From CAIRTM01 sp963723235 (GTDB lineage Bacteria; Desulfobacterota; WTBG01; CAIYCZ01; CAIRTM01): a stretch of DNA of 57,430 bases. Shown piece after piece: positions 1-10,481 of the stretch. Every line of letters begins with the position of its first letter. Within the stretch, counting starts at the first letter, position 1. The notes below the pieces were generated by a model that ran no database searches, was not told the DNA's origin, and worked only from the letters and a program-made list of their open reading frames with translations. The position numbers were made by a program, and so were the translations under genes. The stretch lies in contig CAVRPV010000012.1 in assembly GCA_963723235.1 (NCBI GenBank), positions 1-57,430 on the forward strand, given 5' to 3'.

Positions 1-874
1 TTGCAGTGCAAGTCTTCCTGGTCATCAGTGGATTTCTTGCAGCCCGCAGTTTGTCGTCCGACGACGCGGCAGATTCGCCCCTGCGGTTGATCGGGCAGCG
101 CTATTTGCGACTTGTCATCCCCTATGCCGCCGCCATTGTACTGGCAGTCCTCGTGGGGCAGCGGCCCGCTGCTGGATGACTGATGCGTCGATTCCGGCGC
201 GCCCTGAAATTCTGCAGGTGCTTGCCAACCTTGCATTGCTGCAGGACCTGTGCGGCTTTGAGGCGCTCTTGCCGGTATCTGGTACATTGCGATTGATTTT
301 CAACTGTACACACTCATGGCACTGCTGTGCTGCGGCTCGAGCCAGGCCTGCTGCCCTGGTGCTTGGGCCGGGCCTGTGGATCGCTTCGGTGTTCTGGTTC
401 AACCGCGAACCGGGCTGGGACACGTGCGCGTTTATTTTTTCGGTTCTTACGGGCTTGGCGCAGCCGCATGGTGGGCATCACAGCGCAGGCATGCTCCGAC
501 CTGGATATGCGCAGCGGCCGTGATCGTTCTGTGTGCGCTCATGGTTGATTTCCGCCTGCGCATCGCGGTCGCGCTGGCTGTGGCCCTGTCACTGGGGCTC
601 AGCTGCCGGAGCGAGTTAGCTGATCGATGCCTGAGCGCCTTGCACCTGGGGTTTCTCGGCAAAATATCATACGCTGATTTTCCTTGTGCACTTTCCCGTG
701 TGTCTGCTCGTCAATGCCCTTTTTGTGCGTCTTGAATGGGTAAATCCGGCTGGAGCTGTCTTGGGTTTACTGGCGGCCTGGGCGCTCAGCATGGCGCTTG
801 CAGCCTGGTTCTATCGCATGGTAGAAGCTCCGTCGGGCTCATGGCGGATTTCACGGCTGCCGGAATGCTTCTGA
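1..874 (+). CDS. Acyltransferase 3 (OafA-like) membrane protein, 5'-partial, frameshifted
   Basis: Integral membrane acyltransferase of the Acyl_transf_3 family, which transfers acetyl or other acyl groups to surface sugars. The gene enters from the left edge. The frame starting at base 3 reads VQVFLVISGFLAARSL, the family's conserved early helix, and stops at 177. Homologous sequence then continues in other frames: QVLANLALLQDL near 220, IASVFWFNREPGWDT near 390, and an 80-residue hydrophobic C-terminus ending at 874 that contains VHFPVCLLVNALFV-like sequence once the frame is adjusted. At least three single-base indels are needed to join these pieces. The N-terminal catalytic His region lies outside the window. 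Whether it is a decayed gene or a poorly sequenced contig end cannot be decided here; similar damage in the next 19 kb favours sequence error. Substrate unknown. Confidence 0.7.
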
Positions 875-1146
875 AGAGAAATCAGAGAAACGCCCTTAAA
901 TAAGTAGTTACCTGCTAGTACAAATGAGATGTGTACCCTGCAAACCGCGAACCGGCATGACAATTCAGGAACCTTGCTGATTGAAGTGAATTGCGGGATG
1001 TGCCTGCTGCTTAAAAAGTGTATGTGCGCACAGTGGGCTGGCCCCTGATAAACACGGAGTTGGCATTTCATGACTGCTATGCTAAATTCCTGTTGCTTTT
1101 CTTACAGAGCAACAGTACGTGCAGTTAAACCGCCAAAGGAGTTGCC

Positions 1147-1794
1147 ATGGATATTCTGGATGTCATCAAACAGCGCAGGAGCATACGCGCATTTGACCGG
1201 CGCATGCCGCCGCGCGAGCTGATAGCCGAATGCCTTGAGGCTGCCACCTGGGCCCCCAGCGCCACCAACCAGCAGCCCTGGGAGTTCATCGTGCTCACGG
1301 GCTCTGCTCTTGAGGCGGTCAATGCCATTACCGAGGAAAATTTTTTCGAGCGCCTGCAGGCCGACGACGCCTTCGGCAACCCTCCCGAGCCGCTGAAGTC
1401 GCGCCAGCAGGAGGTTCTTGACGCCATGATCGCCGCGGCCGAAAAGGCGGGCGATGATCCCAATGAAATATTCGAGAAAAGCCTGCGCTTTTGCGACGCG
1501 CCCGTTGCGGTCTACTTTGTTTCCTACACAGGCGCAGACAACCAGTACGCGCTGAGCACGGCTGCGGCCCTTGAAAACTTTCTGCTTGCTGCCCATGCCC
1601 GGGGCCTTGGCGCCTGCTGGCTGACGGTAACGGTCATCTGCGCCGAAGATATAAAAAAACACCTTGGTATTGCCGATGACCGTGAGCTGCTGGGCGGCGT
1701 GGCGCTCGGCTATCCCGCTGCAGGGGCGGCAATCAACACATTCCCCCGGTTGCGGGCTGGCGTTGACGAGGTGACGCGCTGGCTCGGTTTTTGA
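1147..1794 (+). CDS. Nitroreductase family protein (FMN-dependent)
   Basis: A 215-residue flavin oxidoreductase of the nitroreductase fold, expected to be a cytoplasmic FMN-binding homodimer using NAD(P)H. The N-terminus shows the typical IKQRRSIRAF motif, in which the RRS segment contacts FMN phosphate, followed by APSATNQQPWEF. A C-terminal LGYP motif and the glycine-rich GLGACWLT segment complete the family pattern. The length is normal. The ATG at 1147 is preceded by AAAGGAG eight bases upstream. The gene is intact and stands alone with about 270 bp of non-coding sequence upstream in which I recognise no clear promoter. The natural substrate cannot be read from the sequence; this family reduces nitroaromatics, quinones or enoates, or breaks down flavins. 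Confidence 0.9.
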   Translation: MDILDVIKQRRSIRAFDRRMPPRELIAECLEAATWAPSATNQQPWEFIVLTGSALEAVNAITEENFFERLQADDAFGNPPEPLKSRQQEVLDAMIAAAEKAGDDPNEIFEKSLRFCDAPVAVYFVSYTGADNQYALSTAAALENFLLAAHARGLGACWLTVTVICAEDIKKHLGIADDRELLGGVALGYPAAGAAINTFPRLRAGVDEVTRWLGF

Positions 1795-1850
1795 GAGAAT
1801 GTACACACAGGCAGAATTTTCAACAAAGAACCAGAGAGGTTTTCAGTTTA

Positions 1851-3262
1851 CATGCTGTCTGTAAAGGATACACAACCCTGCGCTGAGGCGCGGGGATATT
1901 CCCGCGCAGCGATTGCCCTGAGCGCTATCGCGCTCGCCCTGGCGGTGTTTCAGGCCGTGCAGCTTTTTCGCGTCATCGACCGCTTTGCCGTTGATGTGCC
2001 CGTACTGGGATCAGTGGGATTTTTATAACCCGTTCTTTAAACCTCAGGGCCTGTGGAAAATTTTTTCCTGGCAGCACGGGCCCCATCGCCAGGGGCTCGG
2101 CTCGTTTATAATCTGGGCGGTCAACGCTGCAACCGACTGGAACCAGCGCGCCCAGGCATTCACGGTCGGCATGGTCATGGTGGCTGCCGCCGCAGCATTC
2201 CTGTGGCTTAAACGGCGCCTGTTCGCCTCTTTGCAGTGGTATGATGCAATCCCCGTTCTGATGATTCTTTCCGTGAAGCCAATGGAAACATACTGCGGCT
2301 GCCCGAATGTTTCCCATGGGGCGCTGCCGCTGCTCCTGATTATCCTGCTGTGCATTGCGCTGACACTGAACACTATACTGCTGCGCTATTGTCTGGCCGC
2401 AGGAATCTATTTCCTCACGCTGTTTACCGGCTACGGTTTCCTGGCAGAACCGATTCTGCCGGCGCTGCTAATCATCGACTGCCTGCACCGCTGCCGAAGC
2501 AGGCAATGGAAGCAGGCCTGTATTGCAGCCGGCGCACTCATCTGCTGCCTGGCTGCCATCGCCTTTTTCTACCATGATTACAGCTTTTCACATACGGCCG
2601 AATGTTTCCTCGCCGGTGAGCAGCCCTGGTATCTCTATCCGGCTTTCATGGCGATTACATTTTCCGCTGCAGTCCTGCCCGACAGACTTCTTTCCCCGCA
2701 GTCGATAGGGACCGGCCTGCTTATCATAGCAGCCTTGCTCTGCATGCTCGCAGCTGCCTGTGTGAAGCTGCGTTATCAGAATGATCACTATCCCCGTTAT
2801 CAGGCTGTTTTCATCCTGATCGCGTTCTCGCTTGTTTTTTCCGCTGCCTCGGCTGCGGGCCGGCTTGACGGCGGCCTTGAAGCGGCTGGCGTTACACGGT
2901 ATGTGCCGTTAATACTGCCCGGCTTTATCGGGGCGTATCTGTTTTGTCTGACTGTTCCAGCTCTGATCAACAGCAGGATTGTCATGCCCCTGCTGTTTGC
3001 AGCCGCTGTTTTACTCATGCTGACCGGTTGGCCATGGCAGCGCTATCACGGCGCTGAACAGTGGCGCAATGGGAAGAAGTCATGGGTGACGGCATTCAAA
3101 CAGACAAACGATGTCAGCCGCGCCGACGGCCTGTCCGGCTTCTCCGTCTACCCTGATCCGGAGCGGACCGGCCTCGCCCACAAACTGGAATGGCTCCGGA
3201 GCAACAGGTACAGCCTGTTCCGCGACAGCGCCGCCCCTGGCAGCCCCGCAGCACCGGAGTAA
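1851..3262 (+). CDS. Polytopic membrane protein, function unknown, one frameshift
   Basis: About 470 residues, mostly hydrophobic helices, roughly ten predicted membrane spans. The reading frame opens at ATG 1851 and breaks near 2000. Removing one C from the CCC run at 1999-2001 joins DVP to YWDQWDFYNPFF, which then continues to the stop at 3262. The YWDQWDF segment just after the first membrane helix resembles the acidic/aromatic first loop of bacterial GT-C type or ArnT-like membrane proteins, but I see no further motif that proves glycosyltransfer. It lies between the nitroreductase and the GIY-YIG gene, with no obvious operon partner. Most likely an intact membrane protein with a sequencing indel. 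A role in sugar transfer to lipid-linked substrates is only a guess. Confidence 0.6.
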
Positions 3263-3316
3263 AGACAGGGCGCGCGCTCACATCTTCAATTGTCAATTAA
3301 TCCGCGGATTTTTACG

Positions 3317-3599
3317 ATGAGTGGCAAAAATACATACTGCGTTTATTTGCTTGAGTGCCGCGATGGTTCCTATTACTGTGGTATAACCACTGATATGGCA
3401 TTTCGGCTCAGCTCAGCACAATGCGGGCACTGCCTCCAGGTACACACGCGCCCGCAACCCGGTTACAGTGCTTGCGCGAACGCCGAACTGCTTTTCTAAA
3501 AGCATGGCGCTGAAACTTGAATGCACGATCAAGAAATGCCCCCGGCACAGAAAGCCCGGCATGCTGGCCGCAGCACGACCAGCGGATGGCCCCGATTAA
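3317..3599 (+). CDS. GIY-YIG nuclease superfamily protein (UPF0213/YhbQ-like), one frameshift
   Basis: A small protein of about 94 residues with a single GIY-YIG domain. The N-terminus reads YCVYLLECRDGSYYCGITTD: VYLL is the GIY-strand equivalent and YCGIT the YIG equivalent. The frame breaks after codon RRL-like CGG CTC. Deleting one base (A at 3410) restores AQHNAGTASRYTRAR, the conserved catalytic-arginine helix region of the YhbQ group, and the frame then runs to the stop at 3597-3599. As written, the first frame would end at 3499. Stand-alone proteins of this group are small cytoplasmic nucleases or nucleic-acid-binding proteins whose cellular role is poorly settled. It lies 55 bp after the membrane protein gene and 35 bp before the pseudouridine synthase gene. 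Confidence 0.75.
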
Positions 3600-3633
3600 C
3601 GCACATCGCACAGAAACAGAGGCGGCAGATACC

Positions 3634-4389
3634 ATGAGCAAGCGTTCCGCTCCAACAAGGCGTTTCCTGCCGAAAGGCCTTAGAATACTTCACGAGGACC
3701 GCGATATCCTGGTGATAGATAAGCCTCCGGGCCTCCTGACGATCGCCACGGACAAGGAGCAGTCGCGAACTGCGTACTCCTATCTCACGGAGTATGTCCG
3801 CAAGGGAAGCGCCACCTCGCATAAGCGCATCTTCATCGTGCACCGCCTCGACCGGGAAACATCCGGCATACTCATTTTCGCGAAAAGCATGGAGGCCAAG
3901 CTCAGCCTGCAGGGCCAATGGGATACAACGCAGAAGAAGTATCTTGCCGTCGTGCACGGAATATGCAAAAAAAAATCGGGTGCGATTACGACATACCTTG
4001 CGGAGACGAAAGCGCTTAAGGTGTATTCTACAGCCGACAGCGTCAACGGCATGCTGTCGACCACGGCCTACCGGGTCCTGAAGCAGTCAAAAAGCTGTGC
4101 ACTTCTTGAGGTTGATCTGCTGACGGGCAGAAAGCACCAGATACGCGTGCATCTTGCCGGCATCGGACACCCGATTGTTGGTGACAAAAAGTACGGACAA
4201 GCAGCAAAAGGGCACAATCGCCTGGCCCTGCATGCCCAATCGATCAGCTTCAAGCACCCCTTCAGCGGCACAATGCTCTTCTTTGAAACCCGGGTTCCCC
4301 CGCTTTTCCATACCCTGGTGGGCATTGCCGACACCAAAGGCGATACACCGGAAACCCGCGGGGGCAGACAGGGGGTCGTCCATACATAA
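3634..4389 (+). CDS. RluA-family RNA pseudouridine synthase
   Basis: A 251-residue enzyme that isomerises uridine to pseudouridine in rRNA or tRNA. The catalytic motif HRLDRETSGILIFAK is present, with the nucleophilic Asp in HRLD. Other family blocks are VIDKPPGLLTIA near the N-terminus, LLTGRKHQIRVHLAGIGHPIVGD in the C-terminal half and LALHAQ. I prefer ATG 3634: the frame is open further upstream to 3517, but that part overlaps the end of the GIY-YIG gene in another frame. There is no S4 domain at the N-terminus, which sets it apart from RluD-type proteins and places it nearer to RluA/RluC-like short forms. The target site cannot be told from sequence alone. Confidence 0.9.
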   Translation: MSKRSAPTRRFLPKGLRILHEDRDILVIDKPPGLLTIATDKEQSRTAYSYLTEYVRKGSATSHKRIFIVHRLDRETSGILIFAKSMEAKLSLQGQWDTTQKKYLAVVHGICKKKSGAITTYLAETKALKVYSTADSVNGMLSTTAYRVLKQSKSCALLEVDLLTGRKHQIRVHLAGIGHPIVGDKKYGQAAKGHNRLALHAQSISFKHPFSGTMLFFETRVPPLFHTLVGIADTKGDTPETRGGRQGVVHT

Positions 4390-4491
4390 ATTAGTGCAGG
4401 CTGACATTGCAGTGGTATATTTCCAGGGCAGACACAGCCCTTTAACAAAAAGAGAAGATCATCAACCGTACTTAAACAGGAGGAATGCACT

Positions 4492-5076
4492 ATGAACATA
4501 CTGGCTATCTGCGGCGGCATGCGGCCCGACAGCAACACGAATAAGCTGGTGAAAAAAGTTGCCGAAGCAACGGGTTTTGAGTATGACGTTGCCGATTTCG
4601 GCACGCTTGTGATTAAGCCCTGCACGGGGTGCTCGGGCTGCATGATGGATGAGGGCAAATGCCCCATAGAAGACGACATGCAGGGCCTCTACGCCAAGCT
4701 GCTGGCAGCCGACGCCATTATCGTCGGCTCACCGACATACTTCATGAACATCTCCGGCGCGGTGAAGTGCTTTATCGACAGGAGCCTCGCGCTTTTCTAC
4801 CGGGGCATCGGCCCCTTCTATGATCCGGAGATGCCCTTTATGGGGCAGCGGCCCCTTGCGGGCAAGCTCGGCGTGGTGGTAACAACCGTTGCCGGGGCCG
4901 GCCATGAAAAAGCCATCGAGGAGCTGGCGCTGTGCATGGGCACTTCGCACAGGCTGGAGCTTGTCGGAAAAATCGCCGAGGCAATCGGCATGAACGATGT
5001 CGATGACATGCCCGAGGTCATCGGCCGCGCAGAAACTGCAGGCAAAAAGCTGGGGGATGCTCTCCGGAAAAGATGA
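4492..5076 (+). CDS. NADPH-dependent FMN reductase / iron-sulfur flavoprotein-like protein
   Basis: A flavodoxin-fold protein of 194 residues. The N-terminal strand MNILAICGG leads into an FMN phosphate loop (SNTNKL), and the IIVGSPTYFMNISG segment is the second FMN-binding loop. Between them lies CTGCSGCMMDEGKCPIEDDM, a cluster of four cysteines as in iron-sulfur flavoproteins and related multimeric reductases. It may hold a 4Fe-4S cluster, though many homologues keep the cysteines without proof of a cluster. A good ribosome site (AGGAGG) precedes ATG 4492. Convergent with the acyl-CoA ligase gene that ends at 5116. A second member of the family lies at 52758-53333. Likely an anaerobic redox or stress protein; substrate unknown. 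Confidence 0.88.
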   Translation: MNILAICGGMRPDSNTNKLVKKVAEATGFEYDVADFGTLVIKPCTGCSGCMMDEGKCPIEDDMQGLYAKLLAADAIIVGSPTYFMNISGAVKCFIDRSLALFYRGIGPFYDPEMPFMGQRPLAGKLGVVVTTVAGAGHEKAIEELALCMGTSHRLELVGKIAEAIGMNDVDDMPEVIGRAETAGKKLGDALRKR

Positions 5077-5115
5077 CAGCCACGCTTTCAGGTGCGGCAT
5101 GACATGTTCATAGGC

Positions 5116-6736
5116 TTATTGCGGAATGTAAGCACCCAACGGCAAGACGCTACGGTTACACGCCTGCCGGGGCTCTTTCAAAGCCTGCTGTCTTAAAATA
5201 TTTTTCTGCACCTTGCCCAGCGACGTTCGCGGAAAATCAGCCACAAAGCGCACTGATCCCGGCACCTTAAAATCGGCCAGTTTGCCGCTGCACCAGTCGA
5301 TAATGTCTTGCTCGCTGCAGCACTCACCGGGCCTGACGATCACAAACGCCAGCACGGCCTCCTCGCGCACCGCATCCGGCACGCCCACCACCGCGACCTC
5401 CTGCACCGCAGGGTGCAGGCTGATCACGTACTCGACCTCGCAGGCCGCCACGTTTTCCCCGGCGCGCTTGATCATGTCCTTCTTGCGGTCGACAAAATAA
5501 AAATAGCCCTGTTCATCCATGTAGGCATTATCGCCCGTGTACAGCCAGCCGTCGCGAATGGTCGCCTCTGTCGCCGCCGGGTCATTGTAGTAGCCCTTCA
5601 TGAGCGTTCGGCCCGGAACGCCCTGCACGACCATTTCGCCGACCGTACCGGGCGGCACGTCGCGGCCGTCATCATCCACGATTTTTACCTGATTTTCTTT
5701 GCGCGCTATGCCGATGCAGTTGAGCCGCATCTCGCCGTCAAGCGGGTTGATGGTGGTTGCGCCGAGCGTTTCGCTCATGCCCCAAAGCTCGCACAGGGGC
5801 GCATTAAAGCGCTCCTGGAAGGCGATAAGCTTTTCTTGCGGCAACCCGATGGCGTAGATGACAAGCCGCAGATCATTGCAAGAGTCAAGCTCGCTCACAG
5901 GCTGGTTCAAGATCATGGTGAGCGTGGTTGCGACCAGGCTCGCGGTTGTTGCCCGGTGGCAACGGACCTGCTCCATGTAGTGCGAAGCGCTGAAACGCTC
6001 TGTCATGATCAGGGTCGCCCCGGCCGTAAGACCGGCATCACGGACATGAACTGGGCGTTCACGTGGAACAGGGGCAGCACCAGCATGTGGCGGTCATGCT
6101 GGCACTACCTTCCACCACGCAGCGCCGAAAATCCCGGCAAAAACTGCATTGGCATGCGTGAGCTGCACGGCCTTGGGCCGCGACGTGGTGCCGGAGGTAA
6201 AAAGCCACATCAGGTCATCGTCGCTGCTCAAAGCTTTCTGGGTGCAGGCATGCAGGCAGCAGTCGCGCTCTTCGTCGATCAGCACAGCGCCGCGGATATT
6301 CATGCTCAGTCAACGTATTGGGCAGAAAAATCGTGCGCAGGCCGGGATGGTTTTTTTGCAGGGCGCAAAAGCGCTCAAACGAGTCGGGTTCGGTCACGAC
6401 CGCCGAAGCCCCGCAGTGATCGATGCAGAAAATCAAGCTCGAAATCGCCGGCCTGCGCGTTGAGCGGCACCATGATCGCCCCGAGTTTCGCGCAGGCAAA
6501 CCAGGTGAAGAGATAGCTCGGACAATTGTGCATGTGCACCAGCACGCGCTCGCCCTTCGCAATGCCGTGCCGTGCGAATACAGCGGCGTATTGTTCGACC
6601 ATGGCCGCGGCCTGCGCGTACGTAAGGTCGAAACAGCGCCCAGCCGGTCCTCGAAGACGATGAATTCTTTGTCGGGGAACGCGCTGCAGGCGCGGTCAAA
6701 TACGTCGCCAAGGGTTGCGCTGCCGATCATGTCCAT
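5116..6736 (-). CDS. Acyl-CoA/carnitine-CoA ligase (CaiC-like, AMP-forming), frameshifted
   Basis: Adenylate-forming ligase that activates a carboxylic acid to its CoA thioester through an acyl-AMP. The start MDMIGSATLGDVFD (ATG at 6736, preceded by GGGAG) and the block FTSGTTSRPKAVQLTH closely follow CaiC-type ligases, where other acyl-CoA synthetases usually have SGTTG. The C-terminal 296 residues (5116-6006) are intact and contain YGMSE-like ELWGMSETLG, DGWLYTGDNAY, YFVDRKKDMIKRAGENV and the terminal catalytic lysine region TSLGKVQKN. Several indels between 6006 and 6700 split the first half among three frames. Total length (about 540 codons) fits the family. It is the last gene of the methylmalonyl-CoA cluster, so a short-chain or dicarboxylic acid substrate is plausible; this is inference. 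Confidence 0.82.
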
Positions 6737-6842
6737 AAAGCAACTCCCGGACGCGCAGAAGCGCGTCCATACATTAAACAAGCGTCGAGCGCGGAACCAA
6801 TCTCAGGCGCGCTCTGCATGATTGTTTGAAAATGCCTGTTAT

Positions 6843-6967
6843 CGGGCTGTTCAAAAATGCTCGGATGCAAGGCGCGCAAATCCGAAGAAATGAGGCGTAC
6901 TTTTTTGTACGCCGCAAAGACTGAGGATGCAGCGCAACGCCGCAGACGGGCATTTTTCAACAGCCCG
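6843..6967. repeat. Dispersed hairpin repeat, copy R1
   Basis: A 125-bp element with near-perfect terminal inverted repeats (CGGGCTGTT at the left, AACAGCCCG at the right) and an inner hairpin built on GGCGTAC/GTACGCC. It fills much of the gap between meaB and the ligase gene, and its right end lies 5 bp from the meaB stop codon. A left extension with TTTGAAAATG precedes it from about 6820. Confidence 0.93.
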
Positions 6968-6972
6968 CCGAT

Positions 6973-7954
6973 TTATTTGCGGCAGGCATCCAGCAGCCCC
7001 GCGCCGCAGCTCCGGGTGCGAGCGTGCCATGCGCAACCCTTGAAAGCACGGAAGGCAGCAATGCCTTCACCCCGGCATGCGCGTGAAACTGCTCCCTCAG
7101 GCCCTCTTCGATCATCGACCACATCCAGTCAAGCGATTGCGTGCGGCGCTTCTCCTGCAAGCTCGCCCACTTGCGTAAGCCGGTCACGGTGATCGAGCAC
7201 GGTCTGCCAGACCTCATCAATGCCCTGCAAGGTATGCGCGCTGCAGGTCAGAACCGGCGGTCGACCATGCCTGCGATGCGGGACGCAAAAGATGCAGGGC
7301 CGAGAGGTAGTCCCGCTTGGCGCGCTCGGCCGCCTGGATGTTGTCGCCGTCGGCCTTGTTGATAACGACGGCGTCGGCAACTTCCATCAGCCCTTTTTTA
7401 TGCCCTGGATCTCGTCGCCCGCCCCCGGCGATCATCAGCACCAGGAAGAAATCGACCATGCCGGCGACAGTGGTCTCCGACTGCCCTACCCCGACCGTCT
7501 CGACGATCACGACATCATAGCCGGCGGCCTCGCAGACCAGCATGCCTCGCGTGTTTTGCGCGCAACGCCGCCGAGCGTTCACCGGCCGGGGAGGGCCGGA
7601 TAAAGGCGCCGGGTTCATGGACAGCTGCTCCATGCGGGTCTTGTCGGCCAGGACGCTGCCGCCGCTGCGGCGGCTGCTGGGGTCGATCGCCAGCACGGCC
7701 AAGGTGTGGCCCTGCCCGGTCACATGCGTCCCGAAGCGTTCGATAAAGGTGCTTTTTCCCGCGCCGGGAACGCCGGTGATGCCGAGCCTGATGGCGTGGC
7801 CCGTGTGCGGCATCAGCTCATCGAGCACTTCGCGGGCAAGTTCTTGATGATCGGAGCGAGAGCTTTCAAGCAGGGTGATGGTCTTGGCAAGGATGCGGCG
7901 GTCGCGCGCGAGCACGCCGTCACAATAATAGGAGGAAGGATGTTTTGGCGCCAT
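6973..7954 (-). CDS. meaB: Methylmalonyl-CoA mutase-associated GTPase MeaB (ArgK family), frameshifted
   Basis: G3E-family P-loop GTPase that loads or protects adenosylcobalamin on methylmalonyl-CoA mutase. The Walker A motif GVPGAGKST is followed by LAVLAIDPSSRRSGGSVLADKTRM, a hallmark of this family. The switch segment VIVETVGVGQSE and the base-recognition motif VINKAD are present. The first 245 codons are open from ATG 7954. Indels near 7590, 7420 and 7290 garble short segments, and the C-terminus continues in other frames to the TAA at 6973-6975. The final residues read GLLDACRK. The length of about 327 codons fits. It lies directly downstream of the mutase gene, separated by repeat R2, and upstream of the ligase gene, separated by R1. 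Confidence 0.9.
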
Positions 7955-8035
7955 AGCAATCCCCGGCGCTTGCGCGCCGACTGCCTGTGCGACTGCAAAA
8001 GCCGCAGCGTGAACGATCGGGGTTGAACACTAACA

Positions 8036-8186
8036 GGGTGTTGAAAAAGTCTCTTTTTATACAGGCTGTTCAAAAACGCTCAGATGCAAGGCGCGCGAAA
8101 TCAGTGAGGAATGAGGCGTACTTTTCGTACGCCGCAAAGACGAATGATGAGCGCAACGCTGCAGATGGGCGTTTTTCAACAGCCTG
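8036..8186. repeat. Dispersed hairpin repeat, copy R2 with left extension
   Basis: Core at 8062-8186 with ends CAGGCTGTT and AACAGCCTG; the left extension from about 8036 carries GTGTTGAAAAAG. The right end touches the mutase stop codon (complement of CTA at 8187-8189) with no spacer. The inner hairpin GGCGTACTTTTCGTACGCC is perfect. Confidence 0.95.
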
Positions 8187-10316
8187 CTACAGCGCTTCGA
8201 GAATATTCAGCACCTTGTTGGCCGACTCGATGACCGGCGTGCCGGGCCCGAAAATCGCGACCGCGCCCGAGCCGAGCAGCAGATCATAGTCCTTGGGCGG
8301 AATGATGCCGCCCACGACCACGAATATCTCGCGGCCGCCCTGCTCGTCCAGCTCTTCTTCGATTTCAGGCACAAGGTACTTGTGCCCGGCCGCAAGGCTT
8401 GAGACGCCCACGACATGCACGTCGTTCTCAATGGCCATGCGCGCGGCCTCGGCCGGGGTCTGGAACATCGGGCTGATGTCGACGTCGAAGCCGAGATCGG
8501 CATAGGCGCTTGAAATCAGCTTGTAGCCGCGGTCATGTCCGTCCTGCCCCATCTTGGTCACGAGGATGCGCGGCCGGCGGCCTTGCTTTTCGGCAAAATC
8601 GGCGGTGCGCTTGCGGATGGCATCGATGACTTCGCTCTCGCCGTATTCGGCCGCGAACGCGCCGGAGATGCACTGCGTGGTCGCAACATAGCGGCCGAAC
8701 ACCTTCTCGATCGCATCCGACACCTCGCCCACGGTTGCCCGCGCCCGCATGGCCGGAATGCAGACCTCAAGCAGATTTCCGCCCTGAGCGGCGCAGTTGG
8801 TGACGGCCTCAAGCGCCCGTTTGACCTCCGTCTCGTTGCGCGTTGCGCGGATCTCCTTCAAGCGCGCGACCTGCTCGTCGCGCACGGCAGACGAAACCTC
8901 AAGCACCTCGATTTCGCGGTCTTCCTTGACCTGGTACTTGTTGACGCCCACGATGATGTCCTTGCCCTGGTCGATGCGGGCCTGCTTGCGGGCCGAGGAT
9001 TCCTCGATGCGCATCTTGGGCATGCCCGCTGCGATGGCCTTGGCCATGCCGCCGATGGCGTCGACCTCGGCGATGATCTTCCGGGCTTCCTGAACGATGC
9101 GAGTTGGTCAGGGATTCGATATAGTAGGAGCCGCCCAGAGGGTCGACCACGTTGCAGATCGACGTTTCCTCCTGCAGGATGATCTGGGTGTTGCGCGCGA
9201 TGCGGGCCGAAAAATCAGTGGGCAGGCCGATGGCCTCGTCGAACGAATTGGTGTGCAGCGACTGGGTGCCGCCCAGCACGGCCGAAAGGGCCTCGAGCGT
9301 AGTGCGGATGATGTTGTTGTAGGGGTCCTGCTGCGGTAAGGCTCCAGCCCGATGTCTGGCAGTGCGTGCGCAGCATGCGCGATGCCGGCTTCTTCGGGTT
9401 GAACTGCTCATCAGATCGGCCCACAGAAAGCGCGCGGCCCGCAGCATGGCGATGTCCATGAAGAAATTCATGCCGATGCCGAAGAAGAACGACAGCCGGC
9501 CCGCGAACGTGTCGACATCCATGCCGCGCTGCGATCGCCGCCCTGACGTACTCGATGCCGTCGGCAATGGTAAAGGCGGTCTGCAGCACGCGAGTTGGCG
9601 CCGGCCTCCATCATGTGATAGCCGCTGATGCTGATGGTGTTGTACTTGGGCATGTTTCTGGAACAGTAGCCGATGATGTCGGAGACGATGCGCATCGAGG
9701 GGTCAGGCGGGTAGATGTAGGTGTTCCGCGTGAGATATTCCTTCAGGATATCGTTTTGAATCGTGCCGTCAAGGTTGTCGTGGGCCACGCCCTGTTCCTC
9801 GGCCGCGACGATGTAGGACGCCATCACGGGCAGCACGGCGCCGTTCATGGTCATGGATACCGACATCTGGTCAAGCGGAATGCCGTCAAAAAGGATCTTC
9901 ATGTCCTCGACGCAGTCGATGGCCACGCCCGCCTTGCCCACATCGCCTGCCACCCGCGGGTGGTCGGAGTCATATCCCCGGTGGGTCGCAAGATCAAAGG
10001 CGATCGAGAGGCCTTTCTGCCCGGCGGCCAGGTTGCGCTTGTAAAAGGCGTTTGATTCCTGCGCGGTTGAAAACCCGGCATACTGACGGATGGTCCAGGG
10101 CCGGCCCGTATACATGGTGGCGCGCACGCCGCGCACAAACGGGTCAAAGCCCGGCAGGGTGTTAACAAACTCAATACCTTCAAGATCCTCGGCCGTGTAC
10201 AGCGGCTTGACGGGAATTCCTTCAGGTGTCATGCGGGTGAGAGATTCAAGCGGCGCGGTGCGCAACTCCTTGGCCGCGAGCTCTTCCCATTTCTTTGTAT
10301 CAGGCTGCTGTCCCAT
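8187..10316 (-). CDS. Methylmalonyl-CoA mutase, large/catalytic subunit with B12 domain, frameshifted
   Basis: Adenosylcobalamin enzyme that interconverts (R)-methylmalonyl-CoA and succinyl-CoA in propionate metabolism. The start MGQQPDTKKWEELAAKEL has a strong AGGAGA site upstream. The substrate-binding barrel shows TMYTGRPWTIRQYAGFSTA, FDLATHRGYDSDHPRV and DGIPLDQMSVSMTMNGAVLP. The C-terminal cobalamin-binding domain shows TKMGQDGHDRGYK, where the His of DxHxxG is the lower axial ligand, followed by SSLAAGHKYLVPE. The total of 710 codons equals a full-length single-chain mutase. Indels near 9550, 9340 and 9080 split the middle, yet homologous sequence continues in the other frames. Flanked by epimerase and MeaB genes, so propionyl-CoA/succinate interconversion is the clear role. 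Confidence 0.95.
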
Positions 10317-10356
10317 TTATATCTCCTTGATGCTAGTGCTCATAAAACGTTTTTTT

Positions 10357-10481
10357 CAGGCGGTTCAAAAATGCTCCGGATGCAAGGCGCGCAAATCCGA
10401 AGAAATGAGGCGTGCTTTTTGTACGCCGCAAAGACTGAGGATGCAGCGCAACGAAGCAGCCGGGCGTTTTTCAACAACCTG
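10357..10481. repeat. Dispersed hairpin repeat, copy R3
   Basis: A 125-bp core with ends CAGGCGGTT and AACAACCTG, each one base different from the commonest form. The right end touches the epimerase stop codon (complement of CTA at 10482-10484). It occupies most of the 165-bp gap between the epimerase and mutase genes. Confidence 0.93.

Noticed and set aside
5308..6516. Long open frames on the plus strand opposite the acyl-CoA ligase (402 codons)
   Set aside because: Composition and lack of motifs show it is the antisense shadow of the ligase gene, whose own motifs are clear.
6727..6960. Short open frames within the repeats encoding a recurring peptide (NARLRRCAASSVFAAYKK type)
   Set aside because: The peptide is just the hairpin repeat read in one frame and recurs at several copies; such entries are common false genes in databases.
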